From the NCBI GenBank assembly GCA_035495315.1, contig DATJGF010000158.1, positions 1-64,000 on the forward strand: a stretch of 64,000 nucleotides of DNA, written 5' to 3'. The notes under the pieces were generated by a model. It was not told where the DNA came from. It saw only the letters and a program-made list of their open reading frames with translations, and searched no databases. This stretch comes from DATJGF01 sp035495315. GTDB taxonomy: Bacteria; Verrucomicrobiota; Verrucomicrobiia; Limisphaerales; UBA8199. Made by a program: the position numbers and the translations under genes. Below are positions 26,227-33,889 of the stretch, in pieces (positions within the stretch are counted from its first letter, which is position 1; the number at the start of each line of letters is the position of its first letter).

Positions 26227-27354
26227 ATGGCGAAGACCAAATGTGTGGGCATACTTACCGCGGGGGGTGACAGCCCGGGATTGAATGCAGCTATTCGTGC
26301 TGTCGGCAAAGCCGCACTCGGATATTACGGGATGGAGTTTGTTGGGTTTCGGGATGGATTTCGCGGGCTGGCCGAAGATCGGCGGATGCGCCTCGATAAA
26401 ACGACTTTGGCCGGCATCCTGACGGTTGGTGGCACTATTCTGGGGACCAGTCGAGATAAGCCGCATCGCATGGAGATTGATGGCCACGCGCGGGATATGA
26501 CCCAAACCATTTTGAGAAGTTACGAAAAGAACAAGCTAAGCGCTCTGGTTTGTTTGGGGGGCGGCGGAACGCAGAAAAACGCTTTGCGGCTCGCGCAACT
26601 CGGATTGAATGTCATCACCTTGCCTAAAACAATTGATAACGACGTGGCGATGACGGATGCGACCTTTGGGTTTGATACCGCCTTGGGCATAGCGACCGAA
26701 GCGATCGATCGCCTGCACAGCACCGCGCATAGCCACCACCGCATTGTAGTCGCCGAGATTATGGGCCATAATGCCGGTTGGCTGACCCTGGGCGCCGGTA
26801 TTGCCGGCGGTGCGGACGTGATTCTAATCCCCGAGGTTCCCTACGATGTCAGCAGCATTGCCCAGGCGATACGCAAGCGCAGCAAACGCGGAACTAACTT
26901 CAGTATTGTGGCCGTGGCGGAGGGGGCACGAAGCAGGGAAGATTGGAATGCGTTACATCTTGCCGAAACCAAAAAGCAGAAAGCCCGAACCAAAGTCGAA
27001 CGTCGTGCGGCAAAACTTGAATTGGAGGCCCTCGAGACCAAGCATACCGGCAATACTCTGCGTTTGGCCCGCCAGTTGGAAGAACTCACCGGATTGGAAT
27101 CCCGCGTCACGATTCTTGGCTACGTCCAACGCGGCGGAACTCCCTCGGCGGCCGATCGGTTGTTAGCGACACGTTTGGGCACAACCTGCGCGGATTTGAT
27201 TCATGATGGTGTATTCAGTGTAATGGTGGCTGCTGTTCGCGACGGAGCTGAACCGGTGCCACTCGAAAAAGTAGCCGGGAAACTTAAGACAGTTCCGCTC
27301 GATCATCCCTGGATCGCCAGTGCGCGTCGAGTCGGCACGAGCCTGGGCGACTGA
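26227..27354 (+). CDS. 6-phosphofructokinase (PfkA family, PKTIDND type)
   Basis: Phosphorylates fructose 6-phosphate at the committed glycolytic step, in the cytoplasm. The ATG at 26227 gives 375 residues starting MAKTKCVGILTAGGDSPGLN, the nucleotide-binding motif. LPKTIDNDV (132-140) is the catalytic loop with Asp137, and MGHNAGWL and GYVQRGGTPSAADR are the substrate-binding segments. Two diagnostic positions differ from E. coli ATP-PFK: the GGDGS loop reads GGGGT (111-115), losing its Asp, and the following Gly is Lys134, as in pyrophosphate-dependent enzymes. Phosphoryl donor is therefore ambiguous; the Gly at the second diagnostic position favours ATP, the lysine favours PPi. The ORF is open from 26086 but homology starts here. 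Confidence 0.9.
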   Translation: MAKTKCVGILTAGGDSPGLNAAIRAVGKAALGYYGMEFVGFRDGFRGLAEDRRMRLDKTTLAGILTVGGTILGTSRDKPHRMEIDGHARDMTQTILRSYEKNKLSALVCLGGGGTQKNALRLAQLGLNVITLPKTIDNDVAMTDATFGFDTALGIATEAIDRLHSTAHSHHRIVVAEIMGHNAGWLTLGAGIAGGADVILIPEVPYDVSSIAQAIRKRSKRGTNFSIVAVAEGARSREDWNALHLAETKKQKARTKVERRAAKLELEALETKHTGNTLRLARQLEELTGLESRVTILGYVQRGGTPSAADRLLATRLGTTCADLIHDGVFSVMVAAVRDGAEPVPLEKVAGKLKTVPLDHPWIASARRVGTSLGD

Positions 27355-27360
27355 GCTCGC

Positions 27361-27400
27361 AAAAAAATTGCGCCGGGTCAAAAGACCCGGCGCTTAATTC
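27361..27400. terminator. Bidirectional rho-independent terminator
   Basis: A perfect 10-bp GC-rich stem (27370-27379 with 27384-27393) has an AAAA loop. On the plus strand it is followed by TTAATT; on the minus strand by a run of eight T. It lies between the convergent phosphofructokinase and PRC-barrel genes and can stop both. Confidence 0.88.
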
Positions 27401-27458
27401 CAGACGTTGCAAAGTGTCGCTCGTCCGGAAAGGTCAGCGGCGACTCACCGCACTAACT

Positions 27459-28034
27459 TCATTTTGGAGTTTTTTCGTTAGGAAGGGTGCTCGAGGAGCT
27501 CCCGCTGGTGCTGCCGCTCGTGCCCGTCCCGAAACCGCCACCCACGCCTGTTGGTGCCTGCACATTGTAGTGACTATAGATGCTTTGGACGAACGTGGGA
27601 TTATTCAGCTCATCCCATTGATCGCGTGCGACTGTCGGCCCGCTTTGTAAGGCATCTTTAGTGGTATTCATTGAGATTTCCACTTTGCCTTTGCCGGTAC
27701 TGGTGACGGTGAGCGCTTGCCAGGGGACCAGGGCGTAACGGCCGCCGGAGACGTCGATCGCGCCAAATATCTGTCCTTGAGGGTTAAATACCAAATCCTT
27801 AATTGTTCCCAGGCTCTGGTCCTGCGTATTCTTTATCTTCTCTCCCAGGATATTCTTGGCCTGAAAAAACTGCATCTGCGACTGACTGCCCTGAAGTGCA
27901 GAACTGCTTTGTGTGCTGTCAGGTAACGTTGTTGATCGCGAGCTGCTCGAGCCAGAGCTGGTTTGAGCCAACGCCGTTCCGACCAGAAGCGCCACACTGG
28001 TTGCGGCAATGATTGATTTTAATAATGTCTTCAT
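27459..28034 (-). CDS. Exported PRC-barrel domain protein
   Basis: A 191-residue exported protein. The start at 28034 yields a standard signal peptide (MKTLLKSIIAATSVALLVGTALA); the longer ORF to 28073 adds a non-signal-like extension. A Ser-rich linker (~25-50) is followed by a PRC-barrel-like domain at about 55-115 (NILGEKIKNTQDQSLGTIKD and GGRYALVPWQAL), which in other proteins binds RNA, photosynthetic or stress components. The C-terminal ~40 residues are Gly/Ser-rich. Such periplasmic PRC-barrel proteins are common in environmental bacteria and often stress-linked; the exact role is unknown. Its terminator is shared with the facing phosphofructokinase gene. Confidence 0.75.
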   Translation of the reverse strand: MKTLLKSIIAATSVALLVGTALAQTSSGSSSSRSTTLPDSTQSSSALQGSQSQMQFFQAKNILGEKIKNTQDQSLGTIKDLVFNPQGQIFGAIDVSGGRYALVPWQALTVTSTGKGKVEISMNTTKDALQSGPTVARDQWDELNNPTFVQSIYSHYNVQAPTGVGGGFGTGTSGSTSGSSSSTLPNEKTPK

Positions 28035-28359
28035 ACGTTTGATTGTTCGTTTTCCGGTTGTGACACCACGCAAACCTGCTGACGATGGTGCACCAACCCA
28101 CCTAAACCTTCCTGGTTTTGTGACTCAACTGCCAATGAGCAGTTCGCCCCAAAGCGCTCCAAAAATGTGCGGAATCATAGCCTTGTGGTTTTGAGACTGA
28201 GCTTTCGGGTCCAATACCCCATTTTATATTACTCTCTCAGGACCGATTGTGCCGTGCGCTGTGGCGTCGCCCAGCTCGGGGAGCGGGTCGAAAATTTTCC
28301 ACGGTGTTTGAGCAGAATAGGTTTCGATCGGCCAGAAATCGAAGTGGGCCAGCCATAAA
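28035..28359. other. Intergenic region between divergent PRC-barrel and JAB-E2 genes
   Basis: About 325 bp without a supportable gene. It must carry the promoters of both divergent units. TATATT at 28225-28230 could be a -10 box for the JAB-E2 operon but no good -35 is seen. Small reading frames here have no recognisable features. Confidence 0.4.
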
Positions 28360-29469
28360 GTGAAGTTGCAGGTGAAGAGAAAAACGAAGAAGCATTCCCG
28401 GGCCAGCCATAGATTGTCGGTGGCAGCCCGGTCTCGCGGGGTACCCTGCAATGCGCAAATAACTCACCAGATTTGGTTGGCGGAGAGTTGGCTGCCGGCG
28501 GTGGACGCATACCTGACTCGTTTTCTTGAAACCCAGACTGAACCACTGGAAACCGGTGGCATGTTAGTCGGGACCTATGCCGAAGAAGCCGAAGGACGCA
28601 GTTTTCATATTCATGGCTTGATCGAGGCGGGGCCTAAGGCGGAATGCTCCGCTGACAGCGTGCTGTTCGATCACGAATACCAGTCCCAGATCCTCCAGCA
28701 GATGCGCCAACAGGACCCGCGGCTGGGCAATATGGGCTGTTTCCATCTTCATCCCGGCGAGATGGACGCCTGCAGCACCGGTGATCGCCTCGCCGATATC
28801 GCTGCCGTCAAAGAATCTGATACCCGGGCCCTGGTTTTTGGCATCGTAACCATGAATAACCCGCGGTCCGACCCGCTCAGTGTCTGCTATGGCAACCTCA
28901 AAATCGATTTCTTCGTGATGGCCGAACAGAATAGATTTGAATACGTCCATATTCGCCCGACGTTGGGCAATCCCGAATCGCTCAAACCGAGCGCCCGTCG
29001 TGAGGAGGCAAAGGATTTTGAGGGAGTGTCAGCGGCGCAGATGGGCACCCATCACTCATGGGGTCCAGGCCTGTTGGAGGATAAACGCCGATTGGTTGCG
29101 GAGGTCCGCGCGATGGAGGAGCGCTATGGCGATCGGGCGGTACTGCGCTACGAGCGTAACCAATTGTTTTGGGAATACACTGTCGTCGAAAGCGGACGCC
29201 GTTTCCCGATCGAGGTGCGGTATCCCCGCCGGTACCCGCTAGAGCCGCCTCGGATCATCAGTATTTTGGCATTGCCCTCTTCGCCGCATCAACTGGTCAA
29301 TAACGAATTATGCTGGATCAACCGCGCGGCCGGGGATTGGAATCCGGCCCGGGATACGGCGGCAACGTGTATTCATGCGGCCCAGCGTTGGTTCGCCTGC
29401 CTGCTGGTTTACCTTACTCTGGGCAAATGGCCAGAAGAGGCCAACGATGAACCCTTACGGACTCTCTGA
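28360..29469 (+). CDS. JAMM/JAB isopeptidase fused to a bacterial E2 ubiquitin-conjugating-like domain
   Basis: A 369-residue fusion. Residues ~35-200 are a JAB/MPN metalloprotease: Glu64 in LETGGMLVG and FHLHPGEMDACSTGD, an exact HxHx7SxxD zinc motif (His129, His131, Ser139, Asp142), as in deubiquitinases. Residues ~236-360 resemble bacterial E2 domains: an N-terminal helix (DKRRLVAEVRAMEERYG), FPIEVRYPRRYPLEPPRI (the E2 beta-strand and YPxxPP turn), then HQLVNNELCWI with predicted catalytic Cys318 and His310 at the HPN-like position, and GDWNPARDTA before the final helices and KWP. It would conjugate and remove (or mature) a small modifier. The start is a GTG at 28360 with no clear ribosome binding site; a start near 28420 is possible. 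The E1 gene lies 250 bp downstream. Confidence 0.85.
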   Translation: MKLQVKRKTKKHSRASHRLSVAARSRGVPCNAQITHQIWLAESWLPAVDAYLTRFLETQTEPLETGGMLVGTYAEEAEGRSFHIHGLIEAGPKAECSADSVLFDHEYQSQILQQMRQQDPRLGNMGCFHLHPGEMDACSTGDRLADIAAVKESDTRALVFGIVTMNNPRSDPLSVCYGNLKIDFFVMAEQNRFEYVHIRPTLGNPESLKPSARREEAKDFEGVSAAQMGTHHSWGPGLLEDKRRLVAEVRAMEERYGDRAVLRYERNQLFWEYTVVESGRRFPIEVRYPRRYPLEPPRIISILALPSSPHQLVNNELCWINRAAGDWNPARDTAATCIHAAQRWFACLLVYLTLGKWPEEANDEPLRTL

Positions 29470-29514
29470 AGGAAATCGCCCCATCAACCTGTTTTGAGAC
29501 AAGAAAAAGAACAT

Positions 29515-29718
29515 ATGAAAACAGAGTATACTGAATTCGCGCCGCTCGATTTCGATCGTGCGGAAGAGCTAAGGGACATCATTAATGGAGCCGCGCGTAC
29601 GAGTGAGGCTATCATTATTGATCCGAACAATCGCGGTATCACCGGTTCCACCCGTGTCGGCTTGATCTCGCCAAAAGAGAACACTAACGCGCTGGTCCGG
29701 TATCGCCGGCATTACTGA
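29515..29718 (+). CDS. 67-residue protein between E2 and E1 genes; candidate modifier or partner
   Basis: A small acidic-to-basic protein (MKTEYTEFAPLDFDRAEELR at its start, ending VRYRRHY). It begins 45 bp after the JAB-E2 stop and ends one base before the GTG start of the E1-like gene, so it is a deliberate part of the operon and its translation is probably coupled to E1. The position is where bacterial systems often encode the ubiquitin-like modifier and its size fits one beta-grasp domain, but no C-terminal Gly-Gly is present, and predicted structure (helix RAEELRDIINGAA, strand EAIIID, then a basic tail) is not clearly ubiquitin-like. I do not recognise the family. ATG 29515 is preferred over 29494. 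Confidence 0.65.
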   Translation: MKTEYTEFAPLDFDRAEELRDIINGAARTSEAIIIDPNNRGITGSTRVGLISPKENTNALVRYRRHY

Positions 29719-29719
29719 G

Positions 29720-30589
29720 GTGAACCGCAGGAAATTCTATCAGCGAATCTCCGGGCTGATTGACCCCCAGCAACTCTGCAGCAAGAAAATCGCTATAGTG
29801 GGCCTGGGCTCCGGCGGTTCGCGCGTGGCGGCTGAGTTGGGTCGAATGGGAGTGCAGTTGCTGCTGGTCGAGCGGCCCCACGAGAAGCTCGAAGAGCACA
29901 ACATTGTTCGGCACCTCCTGGGCTACAGTTCGCTCGGCCGCTCGAAGCTGACAGAAACCGCCCATTACCTCGCTGAGGTCAACCCGGGGCTGTACCCGTG
30001 TTGCCATGCCTTGGACGTGGTGGAGCAACCGGCCTCGTTCACCCGTCTACTGACAGAGCAACGCCCGGACGTGATCGCCGTCTGTACCGACAACGAAGCC
30101 AGTAAACACGTCATCAATGAAGTGGCGCTTCGGTTAGGTATCCCGCAGATCGGCGCGGGCGTTTACGACGGAGGCATTGGTGGCGAAATCTACATAGTAG
30201 TCCCCGGTCGCGCTTGTTATGGTTGCATTGCCGATCATCTGCAACTGGAACGCTATAGCCCTCCTCGGCCGCCCGGCGCAGGCTACGACGGAAACGAGCC
30301 TCCGACCCCTGCCGTTTCGGCTCTTAATCTCGATATCGAGCAAATTGCCCTGCTGCAATCACGATTCCTGCTGGAGTTGTTGTTCGCCGGACAATCAACC
30401 TTCCTTGGTTTCAATATTGAATTCAACCTCTGCGTATTCGCCAATCGACTCGTTCCCGGGACGTTTGAGCGACCGTTGCACGCCGACTTTTTCAGCATTC
30501 CGCGTCGAGAAAACTGTCTCGAGTGCGGCGGCGCACCGAAAGATGTGGATGAGGAGGCTGAAAAGATCCTGACCCGGCTTGCCGGCTAA
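29720..30589 (+). CDS. E1-like (ThiF/MoeB/UBA) adenylating enzyme
   Basis: A 289-residue ThiF-fold protein that would adenylate the C-terminus of a ubiquitin-like protein. GLGSGG (28-33) is the ATP-binding glycine motif, NIVRHLLGYSSLGRSK (61-76) the conserved Asn-Arg-Lys region, and VCTDNEASKHVINEVA the helix after the metal Asp. Two CxxC pairs, CYGC (166-169) and CLEC (266-269), form a likely zinc site. The crossover loop (~180-200, PPRPPGAGYDGNEPPTPAVS) has no cysteine, so a classical E1 thioester Cys is absent there. It starts with GTG one base after the small upstream gene. The role in activating a modifier for the E2 domain follows from the operon. Confidence 0.85.
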   Translation: MNRRKFYQRISGLIDPQQLCSKKIAIVGLGSGGSRVAAELGRMGVQLLLVERPHEKLEEHNIVRHLLGYSSLGRSKLTETAHYLAEVNPGLYPCCHALDVVEQPASFTRLLTEQRPDVIAVCTDNEASKHVINEVALRLGIPQIGAGVYDGGIGGEIYIVVPGRACYGCIADHLQLERYSPPRPPGAGYDGNEPPTPAVSALNLDIEQIALLQSRFLLELLFAGQSTFLGFNIEFNLCVFANRLVPGTFERPLHADFFSIPRRENCLECGGAPKDVDEEAEKILTRLAG

Positions 30590-30607
30590 TGATTTCAGTC
30601 GAGTCCG

Positions 30608-31963
30608 ATGATCAAAACTTTTGCGTCTGGCTGGTTTGCACACTGGCCCCGGCTCGCTCGCCAGCTTTGGCGCGCCGAGGTCAGCGACGCGCGATGTTTT
30701 TCAATTTCAAGGGGGGTCACTTTGGAACTTATCGGCGAACTCGTCGCTTCCGCCGAATGTTTAGAAATTCAATTCTCCGTTCATTGGCCCGTATTGTGGA
30801 AGGTCAAAAAACGGATGATTGGGATCAGGTGGGTGCCTGGATCGGGTCACCGCTCGACGGGAGTGCATCGCCCAATACCTTACGAGCTAAAGCAGTTCTC
30901 GAGCCATCACACCACCGACGTGTGCCTGCGAATATGCGGACCCTTGGTGCCGTACCGTGAAACGTTGGACCTTGAATTAGTTGATGGCCCGGAACAACGG
31001 CCCTTGGCACATTTTAAGTTTCGCCTGCTTCATCGCGCCGCTGTTGAATCTCGCTTGCTGCAGAGTCTGAAAGCTCGAAATTCAAGGCTCTGGGTGCAAA
31101 ACCGGACCGGATGCCGTCCGGCTCAAGTGGTTGGCGCTACGAGTGGTTTTCTGGTCGCGGAATTCTTGGTTCCCCCTGCTGACTGGAGCGCGTTTGCTCC
31201 CCCAGTGGAGACCATTCTCAAAGTGGAGTTGGTCTCGCCCCGCGGGCGAGTTGAAATTGAGCGCCAACCAATCACGCTGACGAGCAAAGCGTTTACCTTC
31301 CGGACTCCGAAGCTCGCGCTGGGAGATCAGGACCTGTTCCCTGAACCCGGCAATTATCGGCTGACCGTCAGCCTTGGCCCGCAGGTGGTCGCGGTCTTGC
31401 CCTTCGAATTCATCGGCCAGCGGGAAATGTTACACCGGATTAAAGTGCCCCAGATAAGCATCAGTGCCCAAACCCGAGCCGGTGACCTCGTGCCGGGGCT
31501 GACGACGCTACGCTGGGAAGAGCATCGGGCGGTGCTGGCCTCGATGCAGATCAGTTCTGACATCTCCGCACCGGATACCCTCGTCAACTGCAACGCCTCG
31601 ATTTCGGAAGGCGGGATGGTGATTCGGAATGAGGACATCGTCTTCCCCCTGGATCGCCCGTCCCGCACGATAAAGCTCCACCCCCTCGAATTTGGGGTGA
31701 CCGGGTTGCAGACGCAGCCCAAGCCGGCTCGGCTGACGGTCGCAGTTACCGTCGAGGGCGAGGAGAAGGCGTCGATGGTCGTGCTGGTGCTGCCACCTGA
31801 ACGCATCACCAACTTCGAGGGTCAGCTCACCTTCGAGGTTAAAGATCTGCCCTTCGACGAAATCGAATACAACCAGATTGTGCAGCGACTTAGATTATGT
31901 GACGATTCCTCCCCGCAGCGTGGGTTGTGGGGGTGGCTACAGTCAAAAATCCTGCGAGACTAA
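30608..31963 (+). CDS. Unrecognised 451-residue protein closing the ubiquitin-like operon
   Basis: It starts 18 bp after the E1 stop and is transcribed with it. No signal peptide, membrane segment or nucleotide motif is evident. Residues ~150-420 are rich in predicted beta-strands with alternating hydrophobics (for example ETILKVELVSPRGRVEIERQ and NYRLTVSLGPQVVAVLPFEF), suggesting beta-sandwich domains. The N-terminal ~100 residues are basic and Trp-rich. The tail GLWGWLQSKILRD could be an amphipathic helix. It may be a target, a scaffold or a sensor for the conjugation machinery; I cannot name a family. It is followed by a palindromic element. Confidence 0.7.
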   Translation: MIKTFASGWFAHWPRLARQLWRAEVSDARCFSISRGVTLELIGELVASAECLEIQFSVHWPVLWKVKKRMIGIRWVPGSGHRSTGVHRPIPYELKQFSSHHTTDVCLRICGPLVPYRETLDLELVDGPEQRPLAHFKFRLLHRAAVESRLLQSLKARNSRLWVQNRTGCRPAQVVGATSGFLVAEFLVPPADWSAFAPPVETILKVELVSPRGRVEIERQPITLTSKAFTFRTPKLALGDQDLFPEPGNYRLTVSLGPQVVAVLPFEFIGQREMLHRIKVPQISISAQTRAGDLVPGLTTLRWEEHRAVLASMQISSDISAPDTLVNCNASISEGGMVIRNEDIVFPLDRPSRTIKLHPLEFGVTGLQTQPKPARLTVAVTVEGEEKASMVVLVLPPERITNFEGQLTFEVKDLPFDEIEYNQIVQRLRLCDDSSPQRGLWGWLQSKILRD

Positions 31964-31974
31964 CTAAAAACCAT

Positions 31975-32085
31975 CTCATAAATGGTGCGGCCCGCTCGCC
32001 GAGCGGGCCGAGCCGTTTTTGCGCAGCAAAGCGGACGGCTCGGCGACCCGTCCCTACCGCGGAGGCCACTGTCGGGATTTATGAG
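31975..32085. mobile_element. ~110-bp nested palindromic (MITE/REP-like) element, also a possible terminator
   Basis: CTCATAAAT at 31975-31983 and its exact reverse complement ATTTATGAG at 32077-32085 bound a segment with further inverted repeats: GGCCCGCTCG (31989-31998) with CGAGCGGGCC (32000-32009), then GAGCCG and CGGCTC around a TTTTT run at 32016-32020. No ORF is inside. The nested structure with terminal inverted repeats fits a non-autonomous mobile or REP-type element, and the GC hairpin plus T-run could end the upstream operon. Whether other copies exist cannot be tested here. Confidence 0.55.
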
Positions 32086-32201
32086 GTCAGTTCTAGGCTA
32101 AGAAAGCTCCGCGACCAACCTTTGGGCTTATACCTAGAATCGCCTCGCATCGTAAGTGCGAATCTGGAACTTAGCTCGACGTCGTTTGTAGGGCGTCATC
32201 C

Positions 32202-32233
32202 GGTGCCATCCAAATTAGGTGGCATCCAAATTA
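32202..32233. repeat. Two tandem 16-bp repeats
   Basis: GGTGCCATCCAAATTA at 32202-32217 is followed directly by GGTGGCATCCAAATTA, one mismatch. The second copy contains the stop codon of the minus-strand basic protein gene. Confidence 0.65.
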
Positions 32234-32563
32234 GAGCGCGCTCTTGCCTTGCGCTTTGGCGGCCTTCCATCGTGCCCGTGCTATTTCGGCCAGGCGCGCA
32301 CGGCCAGCGGCGGTCATCCGCCGTCGAGACTTTTTGTTTGGGGAGGTGCGTCGAACTTTCGCCCACCTCGCTTTTTGTGCGGCTCGGATCCGAGCGATCG
32401 CCGCGGCACTTAGGTGTCGTTTCCTGGGTGTTCCATTTCCAAGTGGCCGAACGGGAGCCCCAAGCAGCTGGTTTAATTCGTCTTCGAGTGCTTCAATCTG
32501 CTGCTTAAGTTCGGCCGCCCGCCGGAGTTGGTTCGCAGATAAGTTGATGATAACTGGATCCAT
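32231..32563 (-). CDS. Small basic helical protein with RARWA repeats, possible nucleic-acid binder
   Basis: A 110-residue Lys/Arg/Ala-rich protein. An N-terminal coiled-coil segment (RRAAELKQQIEALEDELNQLL) is followed by two similar basic motifs: SAAAIARIRAAQKARWAKVR and TAAGRARLAEIARARWKAAK. Such paired (A)RARxAxARARWA motifs are seen in small verrucomicrobial and proteobacterial proteins of unknown function and suggest DNA or RNA binding, by inference. No clear ribosome binding site precedes the ATG at 32563. It has no obvious link to the neighbouring operons, though its 3' end lies in a tandem repeat next to the palindromic element. Confidence 0.6.
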   Translation of the reverse strand: MDPVIINLSANQLRRAAELKQQIEALEDELNQLLGAPVRPLGNGTPRKRHLSAAAIARIRAAQKARWAKVRRTSPNKKSRRRMTAAGRARLAEIARARWKAAKAQGKSAL

Positions 32564-32660
32564 ATAGGTTAATTAAGAACCGCTCAATGGTCGTGTCAAG
32601 TACTCAAACAAACTTTACTTCAGTCGGGCATGTCTGATACTGATTGGACTTATTCGATTT

Positions 32661-33872
32661 ATGCGCCTTCAGCTGTCGCTTCCCATCCTGGTTCTTGCTG
32701 TAAGTTGCAGCGCAGCTGACCTATCCTGGCGCCATCTTTCCAGTTCGACTGGTGACTTACCTCTCCCTGGCACCTCGACCGAACAAACCGGCGCTTTAAT
32801 CGTTGACTTGGATCGGGATGGCACCAATGACTTTGTTATTAGTTTTCGAAAGGTCGCTCCCGCTCTGGTTTGGTACCGGCGTGTAGCTCCCGGCTGGGAT
32901 CGTTACGTGCTCGATCCTTCGTTCCTCACCGTCGAAGCCGGGGGTGCCGTGTATGACATCGATGGTGATGGTGACTTGGATATCGTTTTCGGGGGCGATT
33001 GGCAAAGTAATGAAGTCTGGTGGTGGGAAAATCCGTATCCTAAGTTTGACCCAAAAGTGCCGTGGAAACGACATGTTATTAAAAAAGGAGGCGCGAGCCA
33101 ACATCATGACCAGGCCTTTGGAGATTTTTTAGGGCAAGGCAAACCGCAGTTGGCGCTCTGGAATCAAGGAGCCAGGAGAATCTTTCTCGCCGAGATACCG
33201 GCCGATCCTCGAACTGCCGAATCCTGGCCTCTGACCGAGATCTTTTCAGGGCAGGCAGGCTCAGAGCGAAACTCGGAGTTCAAGTATCCGGAGGGGATGG
33301 CCGCCTTTGATATAGATGGTGACGGTAAAGTCGACTTGTTAGCAGGGAACGTGTGGTTTAAACATCGCGGCGGGAAAAAGTTTGAGCCGATTCAGGTCGC
33401 GCCAATCGGCGGGCGCATTGCCGCGGGAAAATTCAAGCCGGCCAGATACGCTCAGATCGTTATAGCCCCAGGCGACGGCATTGGCCGGTTGCGCTGGTAC
33501 GAGTGCGTCGGCAATCCTGAAACGAGCAAGGATTGGGTCGGACACGAGTTGGTCGAGCGCGATCTAGTTCACGGACACAGCCTTCAGGTCGCTGATGTCG
33601 ACGGGGACGGTCATCTGGATATTTTTGCCGCCGAGATGGCCAAGTGGTCGGAGAGCAAGACGGCTCCGGACAATCCGTCCGCAACCGCATGGATCTTTTT
33701 CGGAGATGGGAAAGGAAACTTCCGTCCGACGGTGTTTGCCACTGGCATCGGTTTCCACGAAGCACGCGTCGGCGACCTTAATGGCGACGGAAAGCTGGAT
33801 ATTTTGGACAAGCCGTATAATTGGGAAACGCCGCGAGTGGATGTTTGGCTGCAAGGTGAGGCCGGCCGTTGA
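32661..33872 (+). CDS. Exported FG-GAP/VCBS repeat protein
   Basis: A 403-residue secreted protein predicted to form a calcium-binding beta-propeller. The signal peptide is MRLQLSLPILVLAVSCSAA. Calcium-binding DxDxDG loops recur in DIDGDGDLDIVFGG, DIDGDGKVDLLAGN, DVDGDGHLDIFAAE and DLNGDGKLDILDK. These match FG-GAP/VCBS repeats of surface proteins. It is the first gene of a run with a sodium:solute symporter, a GH20 hexosaminidase and a sugar nucleotidyltransferase, so it may help capture or sense a polysaccharide, by inference. The gap to the symporter start is about 17 bp. Confidence 0.85.
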   Translation: MRLQLSLPILVLAVSCSAADLSWRHLSSSTGDLPLPGTSTEQTGALIVDLDRDGTNDFVISFRKVAPALVWYRRVAPGWDRYVLDPSFLTVEAGGAVYDIDGDGDLDIVFGGDWQSNEVWWWENPYPKFDPKVPWKRHVIKKGGASQHHDQAFGDFLGQGKPQLALWNQGARRIFLAEIPADPRTAESWPLTEIFSGQAGSERNSEFKYPEGMAAFDIDGDGKVDLLAGNVWFKHRGGKKFEPIQVAPIGGRIAAGKFKPARYAQIVIAPGDGIGRLRWYECVGNPETSKDWVGHELVERDLVHGHSLQVADVDGDGHLDIFAAEMAKWSESKTAPDNPSATAWIFFGDGKGNFRPTVFATGIGFHEARVGDLNGDGKLDILDKPYNWETPRVDVWLQGEAGR

Positions 33873-33889
33873 CTCCGAATGAGCACGCG

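Noticed and set aside
28360..31963. CBASS or other known defence locus
   Set aside because: No CD-NTase, effector nuclease or transmembrane effector is next to the E1/E2/JAB genes, so assigning a CBASS type is not justified.
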